This document shows, one piece after another, positions 15,727-26,279 of a stretch of DNA of 64,000 bases. The translations under genes were made by a program, and so were the position numbers. Below the pieces are notes generated by a model. That model was not told the DNA's origin and ran no database searches. It worked only from the letters and a program-made list of their open reading frames with translations. How positions within the stretch are numbered: position 1 is the first letter of the stretch; each line of letters opens with the position of its first letter. This DNA is from Mesorhizobium huakuii. Its GTDB lineage: Bacteria; Pseudomonadota; Alphaproteobacteria; Rhizobiales; Rhizobiaceae. The DNA is taken from positions 3,344,001 through 3,408,000 of the forward strand of contig NZ_CP050296.1 of assembly GCF_014189455.1 (NCBI RefSeq), in the 5' to 3' direction.

Positions 15727-17037
15727 TTAAAGGATGAAACGCGACAAATCTGTGTTTCGCGAGAGATCGCCGACATGCTTTTCCACATAGGCGGCGTCGA
15801 TGGTGACTGATGTGCCGTTGCGGTCGGGCGCATCATACGAAATCTCGTCCAGCACGCGTTCCATCACCGTCTGCAGCCGTCTGGCGCCGATATTCTCGAC
15901 GCTGGCATTGAGATCGACGGCTATGCCGGCCAGCGAATCGATGGCGTCGTCGGTGAAGGTCAGGTCGACGCCCTCGGTTTTCATCAGCGCGATATACTGC
16001 TTGATGAGGCTGGCTTCCGTCTCGGTCAGGATGCGGACGAAATCGTCCTTTTCCAGCGCGCGCAACTCGACGCGGATCGGCAGGCGGCCCTGCAATTCGG
16101 GCAAAAGGTCGGACGGCTTCGAGACGTGGAACGCGCCCGAAGCGATGAACAATATGTGATCCGTCTTCAACGGCCCGTATTTGGTCGCCACCGTCGTGCC
16201 TTCGACCAGTGGCAGCAGGTCGCGCTGCACGCCTTCGCGCGAAGGCCCGCCGGAAATGTCGGATCTCGCCGCGATCTTGTCGATCTCGTCGAGGAAGACG
16301 ATGCCGTCATTTTCCGTCGCGTCGAGCGCCCGGCGCACCACCTCGTCCTGGTCGAGCAGCTTGTCGGACTCGTCGCTGACCAGCAGGTCGTAGGACTCTT
16401 TCACCGTGGTCTTGCGCGACTTGGTCTTCTTGCCGCCCATCGCCTTCGACAGCATGTCGTTGATGTTGAGCACGCCGATATTGGCGCCCGGCATGCCGGG
16501 AATCTCGAAGCCGGGCATACCGCCATTGCCGGTGTCGGCCACTTCGATCTCGATTTCCTTGTCGTCGAGTTCGCCGTCGCGCAGCTTCTTGCGGAAGCTG
16601 TCGCGCGTCGCCGGGCTGGCGGTCTTGCCGACCAGCGCTTCCAGCACGCGTTCCTCGGCATTGATGTGGGCACGCGCCTTGACGTCTTCGCGCATCTTTT
16701 CGCGCACCAGGCCGATGGCGATCTCGACGAGGTCGCGGATGATCTGCTCGACATCGCGGCCGACATAGCCGACTTCGGTGAACTTGGTCGCCTCGACCTT
16801 GACGAAAGGCGCACCGGCGAGCCGCGCCAGGCGGCGTGAGATCTCGGTTTTGCCGACGCCGGTCGGGCCGATCATCAGGATGTTCTTCGGCATCACCTCT
16901 TCGCGCATCTGGCCTACCAGCTGTTGGCGGCGCCAGCGGTTGCGCAAGGCGATGGCCACGGCGCGCTTGGCGTCCTTCTGGCCGATGATGAAGCGGTCGA
17001 GTTCCGAAACGATTTCGCGGGGAGAAAATGTCGTCAT
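15727..17037 (-). CDS. hslU: ATP-dependent protease ATPase subunit HslU
   Basis: A ClpX-like AAA+ unfoldase that pairs with HslV. Walker A GPTGVGKT (57-64), the pore motif GYVGRD, Walker [13 protein letters not shown], and a C-terminus ending DLSRFIL that docks into HslV are all present. The 436-aa length is normal. The start is [14 protein letters not shown]2585 gene ends 2 bases before it, and hslV lies two genes upstream, so the unit is transcribed as hslV-GNAT-DUF2585-hslU. Confidence 0.97.
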   Translation of the reverse strand: MTTFSPREIVSELDRFIIGQKDAKRAVAIALRNRWRRQQLVGQMREEVMPKNILMIGPTGVGKTEISRRLARLAGAPFVKVEATKFTEVGYVGRDVEQIIRDLVEIAIGLVREKMREDVKARAHINAEERVLEALVGKTASPATRDSFRKKLRDGELDDKEIEIEVADTGNGGMPGFEIPGMPGANIGVLNINDMLSKAMGGKKTKSRKTTVKESYDLLVSDESDKLLDQDEVVRRALDATENDGIVFLDEIDKIAARSDISGGPSREGVQRDLLPLVEGTTVATKYGPLKTDHILFIASGAFHVSKPSDLLPELQGRLPIRVELRALEKDDFVRILTETEASLIKQYIALMKTEGVDLTFTDDAIDSLAGIAVDLNASVENIGARRLQTVMERVLDEISYDAPDRNGTSVTIDAAYVEKHVGDLSRNTDLSRFIL

Positions 17038-17039
17038 AG

Positions 17040-17639
17040 CTAAATTCCACTTTGCCACTGCTTGATGGCCTCGAACGGATGCAGCAGCATGATCACGTTG
17101 AGTGTCAGATTGTCCCGGATGAGATAGCCGGTACCCAGTTCGAAAAGGATGGCGAGGCTAACGATCACCCATATAGGTAGCCTTCGCGCCATCACAAATC
17201 CCAGCACCATGGCCAGTGTGTCGGACACCGAATTGATGATGCTGTCGCCGTAATAGTCGAGCGAAATGGTGCCGGCGCGGTAACGCTCGATGATGAACGG
17301 GCTGTTCTCCAGCAGCTCCCAGCCGCCCTCGATCAGGACCGCGAATGCCAGCCGCAAGCCGATCGGCGAACGCGGAAACAGGAACCGTGCCAAGGCATAG
17401 AACAGGAAGCCGTGGATGATGTGCGAGAAGGTGTACCAGTCGGCAATGTGCTGGGAATTCTCCGAACTGTTCACCACGCCATGCCAGAGTTTGACGTAGC
17501 CGCAGGTGCAGATCGGTGTCCGGCCCATGCCATAGAGCGCCCCGGCCTGGAAGATGAGCAGGCCAAGGACGAGCAGAAGACCCATGCGCCAGCTGTCTTC
17601 ATAGGCCGAATAGCCATCGTCCGCCCCTGGTTTACTCAT
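17040..17639 (-). CDS. DUF2585/UPF0314 membrane protein
   Basis: A polytopic inner-membrane protein of about 199 aa with hydrophobic segments at [21 protein letters not shown] and further ones toward the C-terminus, plus the conserved motif [16 protein letters not shown] and [13 protein letters not shown], characteristic of this family. Function is unknown. I start at MSKPGADDG; a longer start would add eleven residues overlapping the GNAT gene. It lies between the acetyltransferase gene and hslU with almost no spacing. Confidence 0.88.
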   Translation of the reverse strand: MSKPGADDGYSAYEDSWRMGLLLVLGLLIFQAGALYGMGRTPICTCGYVKLWHGVVNSSENSQHIADWYTFSHIIHGFLFYALARFLFPRSPIGLRLAFAVLIEGGWELLENSPFIIERYRAGTISLDYYGDSIINSVSDTLAMVLGFVMARRLPIWVIVSLAILFELGTGYLIRDNLTLNVIMLLHPFEAIKQWQSGI

Positions 17640-17643
17640 CTGG

Positions 17644-18165
17644 TTATTCCCCCTCGTCATCATCATCGGCATCTATCGCCATCAGCACGACGTCGCCATA
17701 GACCGATTGCCTGCGGTCTATGGCCTGGAATCCGGCTTTTTCATAGGCGCGGATGGCCCTGAGATTGGCCGGATCGGGGTCGATGATGACGCGGGGCACA
17801 CCTTCCTCGAACAGATCCTCGACGAACTGGCGCACAATCGCCGAGCCATGGCCGATGCCGACCAGCTCCGGCCGGCCGATCGACAAATCGATGCCGAGCG
17901 TGCCGAACGGCTGGTCGGCATAGGGATGGTCGTCTTCCAGATGCGGGTCGTAGCTCTGCAGATAGGCGATCGGCTTGCCGTCGAGTTCGACGATCAGCGG
18001 CTCGACCGAAATCGAGTCGATATGATCGCGAATCTCGGCGGTCTCCGTCTCCGGATCGTTCCACCACTCGGCGACATGCGGCTCGGCGAGCCAGCCGGCG
18101 ATCATCGGCAGGTCTTTTTCTGTGACCGGCCGAAAATCATAGAGCGCCACCTTCTCAGGCGGCAT
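17644..18165 (-). CDS. GNAT-family N-acetyltransferase
   Basis: A 173-aa acetyltransferase of the aminoglycoside 6'-acetyltransferase-like subgroup (Acetyltransf_8): [16 protein letters not shown] at the N-terminus and the acetyl-CoA loop [12 protein letters not shown], followed by [14 protein letters not shown]. The C-terminus is acidic (DADDDDEGE). The start overlaps the hslV stop by about 11 bases. The natural substrate is not readable; resistance activity should not be assumed. Confidence 0.88.
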   Translation of the reverse strand: MPPEKVALYDFRPVTEKDLPMIAGWLAEPHVAEWWNDPETETAEIRDHIDSISVEPLIVELDGKPIAYLQSYDPHLEDDHPYADQPFGTLGIDLSIGRPELVGIGHGSAIVRQFVEDLFEEGVPRVIIDPDPANLRAIRAYEKAGFQAIDRRQSVYGDVVLMAIDADDDDEGE

Positions 18166-18706
18166 CGAGCGTTTCGACAATAAAATTGTTGTTGGTGTAG
18201 ACGCAGATGTCGGAGGCGATCTGCATCGCCTTGCGGGCGATCTCCTCGGCATCCTTGTCGGTGTCCATCAGCGCCCGCGCCGCGGCCAGCGCGTAATTGC
18301 CGCCCGAACCGATGGCCATGACGCCATGTTCGGGTTCGAGCACGTCGCCGGTGCCTGTCAGCGCCAGCGAGACCGATTTGTCGGCCACCAGCATCATCGC
18401 CTCCAGCCGTCGCAGGTAGCGGTCGGTGCGCCAGTCCTTGGCGAGTTCGACGCAGGCGCGCGTCAGCTGGTCGGGATATTGTTCGAGCTTGGCTTCCAGC
18501 CGTTCCAGCAGCGTGAAGGCGTCGGCGGTGGCGCCGGCGAAACCGGCGATCACATTGCCGCCCTTGCCGATGCGGCGGACCTTGCGGGCATTGCCCTTCA
18601 TGATGGTCTGGCCAAGGCTGACCTGGCCGTCGCCGGCGATCACCACCTTGTTGCCCTTGCGCACCGTCACGATGGTCGTGGCGTGCATGGTCAGATTATC
18701 AGACAT
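18155..18706 (-). CDS. hslV: ATP-dependent protease peptidase subunit HslV
   Basis: A proteasome-beta-like threonine protease. The predicted mature N-terminus is the TTIVTVRKG motif; Thr10 or Thr11 of the precursor (after MSDNLTMHA) acts as nucleophile after processing. Family blocks GDGQVSLG and [14 protein letters not shown] are present. The 183-aa length is typical. It heads the hslV-GNAT-DUF2585-hslU unit. Confidence 0.97.
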   Translation of the reverse strand: MSDNLTMHATTIVTVRKGNKVVIAGDGQVSLGQTIMKGNARKVRRIGKGGNVIAGFAGATADAFTLLERLEAKLEQYPDQLTRACVELAKDWRTDRYLRRLEAMMLVADKSVSLALTGTGDVLEPEHGVMAIGSGGNYALAAARALMDTDKDAEEIARKAMQIASDICVYTNNNFIVETLDAA

Positions 18707-18946
18707 TTATTGGCTCCGATTCGCGCGATCCCAAAAGGCGATTGGCGCGGTACGAGTGATTTATCGGCCATATGTATGCATGGGACCCATGATTGCAAAC
18801 CGCCTTTCCGGCAGGGCCGATACCTCTGTGCGAGGCAACTGGCAATCGCCGGATCATGCTGATAGAAGGCATTCGTTTTCAAGCCCGCGAGCGCTTGAAG
18901 CCTGTGAACCGGTCACCATGTGAACCGCTGGGACAAGGATAGAGTG
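18707..18946. other. Divergent intergenic region hslV/hisB
   Basis: About 240 bases with no convincing ORF. It contains one inverted repeat, TTCAAGC (18878-18884) and GCTTGAA (18893-18899), 47 bases before hisB. No leader peptide with a run of His codons was found, so histidine attenuation is not supported here. A heat-shock promoter for hslV was looked for and not convincingly seen. Confidence 0.5.
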
Positions 18947-19546
18947 ATGGCGCCCCGTTCCGCCGAAGCCAGCCGCAAGACCAAGGAAACCGACATCTCG
19001 GTGTCGATCCATGTCGACGGCTCGGGCAAATCCGATATCGCCACGGGCGTTGGCTTCTTCGACCATATGCTGGACCAGCTTTCGCGCCATTCGCTGATCG
19101 ACATGACGGTCAGGGCCAAGGGCGACCTGCACATAGACGATCACCACACGGTCGAGGACACCGGCATCGCGCTTGGCCAGGCGCTGACCAAGGCGCTGGG
19201 TGAGCGGCGCGGCATCATGCGCTATGCCTCGATCGACCTTGCCATGGACGAGACGCTGACACGCGCGGCGATCGACGTGTCTGGCCGGCCGTTCCTTGTC
19301 TGGAACGTATCCTTCTCGTCGCCCAAGATCGGCACCTTCGACACCGAACTGGTGCGGGAATTCTTCCAGGCGCTGGCGCAGAATGCCGGCATCACGCTGC
19401 ATGTCACCAACCATTATGGCGCCAACAACCACCACATCGCCGAAACCTGCTTCAAGGCGGTGGCTCGCGCGCTGCGCGCCGCACTTGAGCACGACCCGCG
19501 CCAGCCGGACGCGGTTCCTTCCACCAAGGGATCGTTGAAGGGATAG
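18947..19546 (+). CDS. hisB: Imidazoleglycerol-phosphate dehydratase
   Basis: Sixth step of histidine biosynthesis (IGP to imidazole acetol-phosphate). The paired metal-binding motifs DDHHTVED and NNHHIAET typical of IGPD are present, with [11 protein letters not shown] and RRGIMRYA. About 199 aa, monofunctional as in other alphaproteobacteria. I chose the ATG of MAPRSAEA, preceded by AAGGA; a GTG 27 bases upstream is less likely. It is the first gene of the his cluster in the window. Confidence 0.96.
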   Translation: MAPRSAEASRKTKETDISVSIHVDGSGKSDIATGVGFFDHMLDQLSRHSLIDMTVRAKGDLHIDDHHTVEDTGIALGQALTKALGERRGIMRYASIDLAMDETLTRAAIDVSGRPFLVWNVSFSSPKIGTFDTELVREFFQALAQNAGITLHVTNHYGANNHHIAETCFKAVARALRAALEHDPRQPDAVPSTKGSLKG

Positions 19547-19550
19547 CGCC

Positions 19551-20027
19551 ATGGCCGCCTATGTCGTGATGGAACCGCCCGGCCGCAGCGAAAAGGTCGA
19601 CACAACGACCTTTGTCCGCGACGGCTTCACCTGGATCGGCCTCTTGGTGCCGCCGCTATGGCTTGCTTGGCATCGGCTATGGATCGAAGCAGGACTTGCC
19701 TTCGTCGTCATGGCCCTGCTTTCGACGCTTGGCGAAACGCTCGGCCTCGGCTTGGCCAGTTCATTGCTGTCGCTGCTCGTTTCGTTCTATGTCGGCCTGG
19801 AAGGGCAGGGGTTGCGCATCGCGGCGCTTCGCCGGCGCCGCTGGCATGAATGGGGCGTGGTTCAGGCCGGCCGGCTCGACGACGCCGACATACGCTATGC
19901 CCACGAGGTCGAGGAGCAGGCGGAAGAAACCACGCCCGCGCCGCGCATCGTCCCCGATGCCGCCCTGGCCCGCCCGGCGCAGCCCGGCATCGCGCTGGGC
20001 TTGACCCACATCCCGGGAAGACCCTGA
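19551..20027 (+). CDS. DUF2628 membrane protein
   Basis: A 158-aa protein with two or three hydrophobic segments ([51 protein letters not shown]) and a polar C-terminal tail. DUF2628 proteins occur at this place in rhizobial his operons; the function is unknown. Gaps to hisB and hisH are only a few bases, so it is cotranscribed. Confidence 0.88.
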   Translation: MAAYVVMEPPGRSEKVDTTTFVRDGFTWIGLLVPPLWLAWHRLWIEAGLAFVVMALLSTLGETLGLGLASSLLSLLVSFYVGLEGQGLRIAALRRRRWHEWGVVQAGRLDDADIRYAHEVEEQAEETTPAPRIVPDAALARPAQPGIALGLTHIPGRP

Positions 20028-20028
20028 C

Positions 20029-20679
20029 ATGCGGGTAGCAATCATCGACTATGGCTCGGGCAATCTGCGCTCGGCCACCAAGGCCTTCGAGCGCGCCGCG
20101 CGCGAAGCCGGCATAGCGGCCGACATCGACCTGACGGCGGATGCCGACCGGGTGCGCACGGCCGACCGTATCGTCCTGCCCGGCGTCGGCGCCTATGCCG
20201 ACTGCGCGGCAGGCTTGCGCGCCGTCGACGGCATGTGGGAAGCGGTCGAGGAGGTCGCTATTGCTAGGGGCCGGCCTTTCCTCGGCATCTGCGTCGGCAT
20301 GCAGCTGATGTCCGAGCGCGGCCTGGAAAAGACCATCACCCATGGCTTTGGCTGGATATCGGGCGACGTCAAGGAGATCACGCCCACCGATCCGGCGCTG
20401 AAAATTCCGCAGATCGGCTGGAACACGATCGAGCTCAGGCGCCAGCACCCGCTGTTTGCCGGCATTCCGACCGGCGCAGCGGGGCTGCACGCCTATTTCG
20501 TCCATTCCTACCATCTCGACGCAAGGAAGCCGGACGAGATTCTGGCTGAAGCCGACTATGGCGGCCCGGTGACGGCGACAGTCGCCCGCGACAATCTCGT
20601 CGGCACGCAGTTCCATCCGGAGAAGAGCCAGGCGCTGGGCCTGGCGCTCATCACCAATTTCCTCCGTTGGAGGCCCTAG
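20029..20679 (+). CDS. hisH: Imidazole glycerol phosphate synthase, glutaminase subunit
   Basis: Class I glutamine amidotransferase that supplies ammonia to HisF. The triad is Cys88 in GICVGMQLM, His196 and Glu198 in TQFHPEKS. The oxyanion strand PGVGAY is at 51-56. The 216-aa length is normal. It lies one base after the DUF2628 stop and before hisA. Confidence 0.97.
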   Translation: MRVAIIDYGSGNLRSATKAFERAAREAGIAADIDLTADADRVRTADRIVLPGVGAYADCAAGLRAVDGMWEAVEEVAIARGRPFLGICVGMQLMSERGLEKTITHGFGWISGDVKEITPTDPALKIPQIGWNTIELRRQHPLFAGIPTGAAGLHAYFVHSYHLDARKPDEILAEADYGGPVTATVARDNLVGTQFHPEKSQALGLALITNFLRWRP

Positions 20680-20706
20680 AGCATGAGCAAGAAGGGCGCC
20701 TGAATC

Positions 20707-21456
20707 GTGATCCTGTTTCCCGCCATCGACCTGAAGGACGGCAAATGCGTGCGCCTGAAGCACGGCGACATGGCCACCGCGACCATCTACAACGATGATC
20801 CCGCCGCGCAGGCAAAAGCCTTCGAGGACCAGGGCTTCGAATGGCTGCATGTCGTCGACCTCAACGGCGCCTTCAAGGGCCAGAGCGTCAACAGCGCGGC
20901 GGTCGGCGCCATCCTCAAGGCGACGAAGAACCCGGTGCAACTCGGTGGCGGCATCCGCACGATTGAGCAGATCGAAGACTGGCTCGACCGCGGCCTCGCC
21001 CGCGTCATCCTCGGCACGGTGGCGGTGCGTGATCCCGACCTGGTCAGGCAGGCCTGCAAGGCTTTCCCAGGCAAGGTGGCCGTCGGCATCGACGCCAAGG
21101 GCGGCAAGGTGGCGGTCGAGGGCTGGGCCGAGGCATCGAGCCTCGGCGTCATCGAACTGGCCAGGAAATTCGAGGGCGCGGGCGTCGCCGCCATCATCTA
21201 CACCGACATCGATCGCGACGGCGTGCTGACCGGCATCAACTGGGACTCAACCATCGACCTCGCCGACGCCGTCTCGATCCCGGTCATCGCGTCGGGCGGC
21301 CTTGCCTCGATCGCCGACATCGTGCGCATGACCATGCCCGACGCGCAGAAGCTCGAAGGCGCCATCTCGGGCCGCGCGCTCTATGACGGCCGCATCGACC
21401 CGGCCGAGGCATTGGCGATCCTGCGGGGCCGGCCGGTGGCGGAGGCGAAATCGTGA
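20707..21456 (+). CDS. hisA: Phosphoribosylformimino-AICAR-P isomerase
   Basis: TIM-barrel isomerase of histidine synthesis. Catalytic Asp8 lies in [13 protein letters not shown] and the second Asp in YTDIDRDG; phosphate-binding glycines are in LGGGIRTI. The start is GTG. Its stop overlaps the next gene's GTG start by 4 bases. Confidence 0.97.
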   Translation: MILFPAIDLKDGKCVRLKHGDMATATIYNDDPAAQAKAFEDQGFEWLHVVDLNGAFKGQSVNSAAVGAILKATKNPVQLGGGIRTIEQIEDWLDRGLARVILGTVAVRDPDLVRQACKAFPGKVAVGIDAKGGKVAVEGWAEASSLGVIELARKFEGAGVAAIIYTDIDRDGVLTGINWDSTIDLADAVSIPVIASGGLASIADIVRMTMPDAQKLEGAISGRALYDGRIDPAEALAILRGRPVAEAKS

Positions 21457-22289
21457 AAATCACCCTCATCCTCGCCTCTTATGACAGCGGCCACTATCAT
21501 GGCGGCATGGGCCAGGGCCCGGATGCGCTGATCGCAGGCGGTCTCGTCGATGCCCTGACCATGGCCGGCCACGATGTCGCGGTTGAGGATATCGGCAGGG
21601 TCGGTGCCGAGCAGGAGCGCGAGATCGCCACCGGCTTTGCCGTCTGCAACGCGGTCTCCGGCGAGGTCCGCATTGCCATCGACAGGGGGCGGTTCCCCAT
21701 CGTGCTGGCCGGAAACTGCCTGACATCAGCCGGCGCGGTCGCCGGCGAGGGCGCCGATGCGATCATCTGGGCCGATCAGCACGGCGACCTCAACACGCCC
21801 GAGACCTCCACATACGGCTTTCTCGACGGCATGGCGCTGGCGACCGTGCTTGGCCTGTGCTGGCGCCCGATGGCAGGAGCCATTCCCGGCTTCAAGCCGA
21901 TCGATCCGTCACGCTGCGTGCTCGTCAACGCCCGTGATCTCGATCCGGCCGAGGAGCAGCTCCTCAAGACCTTGCCCGTGATCCGCACCGAATGTACCGG
22001 GGTGGTGCAAGCGACGCAAAGGCTGCAGGCCGCAGGCGCCAAAAGCGTGCACATGCACCTCGATCTCGACGTGCATGACCCCAAGGATCTGCAGGCCAAC
22101 CGCTATGTCACGTCTGGCGGGCCGAGCCCCGAACAGTTGCGCGACGCCGCCTGTGCCATGGCACTGGCGGTGCCGGTCGTCGGCATCACCGTTTCCGCCT
22201 ACGATCCGGCTTTCGATGCCCAGGCTGACGTGCCGCCGCTGGTTGGCAAGCTGCTCAACGATCTCATCGCCACGATAGAGGGCCGCTGA
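21453..22289 (+). CDS. Arginase/ureohydrolase-like protein in the his operon
   Basis: A 278-aa protein with the arginase-fold order of motifs. Two metal blocks are kept: DQHGD (Asp108, His110, Asp112) and DLDVHDP (Asp204, Asp206). The first block, normally GGDHS, reads GNCLTS, so the usual His ligand is Cys89, and the catalytic Glu near the C-terminus appears to be replaced in SAYDPAFD. It starts at GTG, overlapping hisA by 4 bases, and overlaps the hisF ATG by one base, so it is translated within the his operon. No ureohydrolase step is known in histidine synthesis; substrate unknown. Confidence 0.85.
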   Translation: MKITLILASYDSGHYHGGMGQGPDALIAGGLVDALTMAGHDVAVEDIGRVGAEQEREIATGFAVCNAVSGEVRIAIDRGRFPIVLAGNCLTSAGAVAGEGADAIIWADQHGDLNTPETSTYGFLDGMALATVLGLCWRPMAGAIPGFKPIDPSRCVLVNARDLDPAEEQLLKTLPVIRTECTGVVQATQRLQAAGAKSVHMHLDLDVHDPKDLQANRYVTSGGPSPEQLRDAACAMALAVPVVGITVSAYDPAFDAQADVPPLVGKLLNDLIATIEGR

Positions 22290-23080
22290 TGCTGAAAGCC
22301 CGCGTCATCCCGTGCCTCGACGTCAAGGACGGCCGTGTCGTCAAGGGCGTCAACTTCGTCGACCTCATCGACGCCGGCGACCCGGTCGAGGCGGCCAAGG
22401 CCTATGACGCCGCAGGTGCCGACGAGCTTTGCTTCCTCGACATAACGGCTTCATCGGACAACCGTGAAACCATCTTCGATGTCATCGCCCGCACCGCCGA
22501 ACAGTGCTTCATGCCGCTGACTGTCGGCGGCGGCGTGCGCCAGGTCGCCGACATCAGGAAGCTACTTTTGGCCGGCGCCGACAAGGTGTCGATCAACACG
22601 GCTGCGGTGAAGAACCCGGATTTCGTCGCCGAAGCCGCCGACAAGTTCGGCAACCAGTGCATCGTCGTCGCCATCGACGCCAAGAAGGTCTCCGGCGCCG
22701 GCGAGGCCGACCGCTGGGAGATCTTCACCCATGGCGGGCGCGAGAAGACCGGCATAGACGCGGTCGAATTCGCCCGCAAAATGGTCGATCGCGGCGCCGG
22801 CGAGATCCTGTTGACCTCGATGGACCGCGACGGCACCAAGGCCGGCTACGACATCGCGCTGACACGTGCGATCGCCGATGCGGTGCGTGCGCCGGTCATC
22901 GCGTCGGGCGGCGTCGGCACGCTGGATCACCTGGTCGAAGGCATTCGCGACGGCCATGCCGGCGCGGTGCTGGCGGCCTCGATCTTCCATTTCGGCACCT
23001 ACACCATAGCACAGGCCAAGGCGCATATGGCCGAGGCCGGGCTGCCGATGCGGCTGGACTCCTCGGGCGTTCGGCCCTAG
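22289..23080 (+). CDS. hisF: Imidazole glycerol phosphate synthase, cyclase subunit
   Basis: TIM-barrel cyclase that joins PRFAR with ammonia from HisH to give IGP and AICAR. Catalytic Asp11 is in [13 protein letters not shown] and the second Asp is in [16 protein letters not shown] binds phosphate. The 263-aa length is normal. Its ATG overlaps the previous stop (TGATG). Confidence 0.97.
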   Translation: MLKARVIPCLDVKDGRVVKGVNFVDLIDAGDPVEAAKAYDAAGADELCFLDITASSDNRETIFDVIARTAEQCFMPLTVGGGVRQVADIRKLLLAGADKVSINTAAVKNPDFVAEAADKFGNQCIVVAIDAKKVSGAGEADRWEIFTHGGREKTGIDAVEFARKMVDRGAGEILLTSMDRDGTKAGYDIALTRAIADAVRAPVIASGGVGTLDHLVEGIRDGHAGAVLAASIFHFGTYTIAQAKAHMAEAGLPMRLDSSGVRP

Positions 23081-23114
23081 AGCCTGTCCGGCTAAGAAAA
23101 GGGCCCTAGGCGCC

Positions 23115-23438
23115 ATGGCTGAATTTTCGTTCTCCGACCTGGAGACAATCATCAGGGACCGCGCCCAATCCGGCGATCCGGACTCCTGGACAGCGAAACT
23201 GTTCGCCCGCGGCATCGACAAGGCGGCCCAGAAGCTCGGCGAGGAGGCGGTCGAGACCGTGATTGCCGCCGTCAAGGGCGACAAACAGGGCCTCGTTTCC
23301 GAAAGTGCCGATCTTATATATCATTGGCTCGTCGTTCTCGGGCTCTCGGGTGTTCCGTTGAGCGACGTGCTCAAGGAACTCGAAGGCCGCACCGGCCGTT
23401 CAGGCATCGCCGAGAAGGCGTCACGGCCCAAGGGCTGA
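23115..23438 (+). CDS. hisE: Phosphoribosyl-ATP pyrophosphohydrolase
   Basis: A 107-aa MazG-like pyrophosphohydrolase. Metal-binding helices are visible in [17 protein letters not shown] and [13 protein letters not shown]. It is monofunctional, not fused to HisI. It lies 34 bases after hisF, the last his gene in this cluster, with coaA next. Confidence 0.95.
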   Translation: MAEFSFSDLETIIRDRAQSGDPDSWTAKLFARGIDKAAQKLGEEAVETVIAAVKGDKQGLVSESADLIYHWLVVLGLSGVPLSDVLKELEGRTGRSGIAEKASRPKG

Positions 23439-23462
23439 CCGCGAGGGAGGGCAGGTATCTCG

Positions 23463-24422
23463 ATGGATCAGCTCGCGCCAACCGAGAAATATTCCCCCTT
23501 TCGTTTCTTTTCGGCCGAGCAATGGTCGCGCTTCCGCGCCGACACGCCGCTGACGCTGAGCGAGGACGAATTCCGCCGCCTGCGTTCGCTCAACGATCCG
23601 GTCGACCTCGAGGAGGTCAAGCGCATCTATCTGTCGCTGTCGCGGCTCTTGTCCGCCCATGTCGAGGCGAGCCAGCTTCTGTTCCGGCAGCGCCAGGCCT
23701 TCTTCAACGCCGTCGACATCGTCAAGACGCCGTTCATCATCGGCATTGCCGGCTCCGTCGCGGTCGGCAAATCGACCACCGCACGCGTGCTGAAGGAGCT
23801 TCTGGCGCGCTGGCCATCGAGCCCCAAGGTCGATCTCATCACCACCGACGGTTTTCTGCTGCCCAATGAGGTTCTGCGCCGCGAAAACCTGATGGAACGC
23901 AAGGGTTTTCCTGACAGCTATGATGTCGGGGCGCTGCTGCGCTTCCTTTCGGGCATCAAGTCGGCGCTGCCCGATGTCCGCGCGCCGGTCTATTCGCATC
24001 TCACCTATGACGTCATTCCCGGCGAGTTCGTCACCATCGACCGGCCTGATATTCTGATCTTCGAAGGCATTAATGTCCTGCAGCCGGGCAAGCTGCCACA
24101 GGACGGCAAGATCGTGCCCTTCCTGTCCGACTTTTTCGACTTCGCCATCTATATCGATGCCGACGAGAAGCTGATCCACGAATGGTACATCTCGCGCTTC
24201 ATGCGGTTGCGCGAGACCGCTTTCCGCAATCCGGACTCCTTCTTCCACCGCTATTCGCAGCTTTCGGAGGATTCGGCGCGCGCCATCGCCGAAGGCCTGT
24301 GGACCAACATCAATCTGAAGAATTTGCGCGAAAACATCCTGCCGACGCGGGCCCGCGCCGATCTCATTCTGCGAAAGGGCGCCGACCACCTGATCGAGGA
24401 AGTAGCGCTGCGCAAGCTCTAG
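23463..24422 (+). CDS. coaA: Pantothenate kinase type I
   Basis: First step of coenzyme A synthesis. The P-loop is GSVAVGKST (about residues 97-105); DGFLLPN and RKGFPDSYD are type I blocks, and the family motif FEGINVLQ follows. The 319-aa length matches E. coli CoaA. It is 24 bases downstream of hisE in the same direction; his-coaA linkage is common in rhizobia. Confidence 0.96.
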   Translation: MDQLAPTEKYSPFRFFSAEQWSRFRADTPLTLSEDEFRRLRSLNDPVDLEEVKRIYLSLSRLLSAHVEASQLLFRQRQAFFNAVDIVKTPFIIGIAGSVAVGKSTTARVLKELLARWPSSPKVDLITTDGFLLPNEVLRRENLMERKGFPDSYDVGALLRFLSGIKSALPDVRAPVYSHLTYDVIPGEFVTIDRPDILIFEGINVLQPGKLPQDGKIVPFLSDFFDFAIYIDADEKLIHEWYISRFMRLRETAFRNPDSFFHRYSQLSEDSARAIAEGLWTNINLKNLRENILPTRARADLILRKGADHLIEEVALRKL

Positions 24423-24433
24423 ATGGCACTGAG

Positions 24434-24461
24434 TGGCGGGCTCGTCGCGACGAGCCTGCCA
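24434..24461. terminator. Hairpin between convergent coaA and degP
   Basis: A stem of about 14 bp: TGGCGGGCTCGTCG folds back on CGACGAGCCTGCCA with one G.T pair and almost no loop. It lies between two convergent stops, as expected for a bidirectional terminator, but no T tract follows in either direction. Confidence 0.55.
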
Positions 24462-24483
24462 CCGTCAAATCCGGCAGAGCGCC

Positions 24484-26025
24484 TCAGCCATTGGCGAACG
24501 GCACGGCGACATAGATCTGGCCACCGTCGCGTTCGACCAGCAGCAGCACCGACTTGCGGCCGGATCTGCTGGCCTGCGCGATCGCCTGCGTGACCTGCTT
24601 GGCGCTCTTCACTGGGGCCTGGTTGACGGCAACGATGATATCGCCGGGCTGGATGCCGGCAGCGGCCGCCGCCTTGTCGGGATTGACGCGCGCAACCACC
24701 GCGCCACGCTCGTTGTCGGCGAGGTTCATCTGCTGGCGAATGTCTGATGTGAGGTCCATCAGGCCAAGGCCGATCGCCGGCGCGCGGGAGCCCTGTTCGG
24801 TGCTCGGCGTATCGGAACTATCAGTCGATGCCGTCTTCACATCGTCGCTGTTTTGCCCGACATCGACGGAAATCTGCATGGCCTTGCCCTTGCGCCAGAC
24901 ATCCAGCGTCTCCTTGGCGCCGGGCGCGACATCGGCGACGGCGCGCGACAGATCCTTGGGATCCTTCACGTCCTGTCCGGCGAAGCCGGTGATGACATCG
25001 CCAGTTTCGACGCCGGCACTCGCCGCGGGCGAACTGTCATTGACCTTGGAAACCAGCGCGCCGCCGGCATGATCGAGCCCGATGGCGCTCGCCACGTCAG
25101 GCGTCACCGACTGAATCTCGACCCCGAGATAACCGTACTGGATCGAACCGTCCTTCATCAGCTTGGCGACGACCTTCTGCGCCTGGTCGGATGGGATGGC
25201 GAAGCCGACGCCGACACTGCCGCCATTGGGCGAATAGATCGCCGTGTTGATGCCGACGACATTGCCGTTCACATCCACCAGCGGGCCACCGGAATTGCCA
25301 TGGTTGATCGGCGCGTCGATCTGGATGAAATCGTCGAACGGCCCGCTATGCAGGTCGCGGCCGCGTGCAGACACGATGCCTGCCGTCACAGTGGTGCCGA
25401 TGCCGAACGGATTGCCGATCGCCAGCACCTGGTCGCCAGTCATCAGCCGGTCGGAATCGCCCCATTTGACCGTCGGCAAGGGCTTGTCGGCTTTGATCTT
25501 GAGCACGGCAAGGTCGTTCTTGGCGTCGCGGCCGACGAGCTTGGCGGGAAGTTCGGTGCCATCGTCGAGCGTAACCTTGATCGAGGAGGCGCCGTCGACG
25601 ACGTGATTGTTGGTGACGATGGTGCCGTCGGCACTGACGATGAAGCCGGAACCGAGCGCTTCGGCCCGTTGCGCCTGTTGCGGCGGTGTCTGCGGAGCGG
25701 GCATTCCCTGGTCACCGAAGAATTGACGGAAATACTGGTCGAACGGCGAGTTGCCGAGAGGCGTTCCGTCGTCGTCATTTGCCGGCTGCGCTTTCATGAT
25801 CGTTGTGACCGTCACCACCGCCGGCTTGTCGGCCGCTACGATCGGCGCAAAGGAGCCGTTGGGGGCGGTGATACCGGCGACAGGGGTCTGGGTCGTCGCG
25901 ACAACATTGCTCACGCCTGTGTTGCCGGCACTTTGAGCAAATGAAACGACGAAGGGGGAGATGATGAGGGCGGCGCCCAACAATGCGGCGACGCGATGTC
26001 TGCGAAGAATGTTTGGGGATGACAT
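24484..26025 (-). CDS. degP: Do-family periplasmic serine protease (DegP/HtrA)
   Basis: Envelope quality-control protease/chaperone. The N-terminal hydrophobic signal is at about residues 11-30; the catalytic triad is His141 (TNNHVVDG), Asp171 (KNDLAVL) and Ser245 (GNSGGP). Two PDZ domains follow, around 275-365 and 410-505. The 513-aa length is typical of rhizobial Do proteases. A poly-Gln/Pro linker occurs in the LA loop near 108-120. Several paralogues are usual in rhizobia, so the precise name is uncertain. Confidence 0.92.
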   Translation of the reverse strand: MSSPNILRRHRVAALLGAALIISPFVVSFAQSAGNTGVSNVVATTQTPVAGITAPNGSFAPIVAADKPAVVTVTTIMKAQPANDDDGTPLGNSPFDQYFRQFFGDQGMPAPQTPPQQAQRAEALGSGFIVSADGTIVTNNHVVDGASSIKVTLDDGTELPAKLVGRDAKNDLAVLKIKADKPLPTVKWGDSDRLMTGDQVLAIGNPFGIGTTVTAGIVSARGRDLHSGPFDDFIQIDAPINHGNSGGPLVDVNGNVVGINTAIYSPNGGSVGVGFAIPSDQAQKVVAKLMKDGSIQYGYLGVEIQSVTPDVASAIGLDHAGGALVSKVNDSSPAASAGVETGDVITGFAGQDVKDPKDLSRAVADVAPGAKETLDVWRKGKAMQISVDVGQNSDDVKTASTDSSDTPSTEQGSRAPAIGLGLMDLTSDIRQQMNLADNERGAVVARVNPDKAAAAAGIQPGDIIVAVNQAPVKSAKQVTQAIAQASRSGRKSVLLLVERDGGQIYVAVPFANG

Positions 26026-26279
26026 GGTCGTTGTCCGTGCGAGACATTGGGTTCGGCGCCGTGGCCTGTATGGGAGCAGCCCATTCGGCGTACCGGCCGT
26101 CGCGGCCGCCTGTCTCGCTTCATGCGGCGGCCGTTCGGGTCGATGAAACCGGAATCTAGGACGCGGATGCGGGCAAATTAGGTTTTTTCGGTTATATTAC
26201 AAAGATTTAATTCTTTTTGAGCGGATGGACGTCCCACATTCGCGTGACCGCTTCCGGCAGCGTGAAGGCCCCGCTAAGC
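26026..26279. other. Intergenic region between degP and the metallo-hydrolase gene
   Basis: About 250 bases. The stretch around 26185-26220 is unusually AT-rich and includes TTATATTACAAAG; it is the likely degP promoter area read on the minus strand, but I could not fit convincing -35/-10 boxes. No ORF of note was found. Confidence 0.35.

Noticed and set aside
18707..18946. Histidine attenuator before hisB
   Set aside because: No short ORF with consecutive His codons and no terminator were found.
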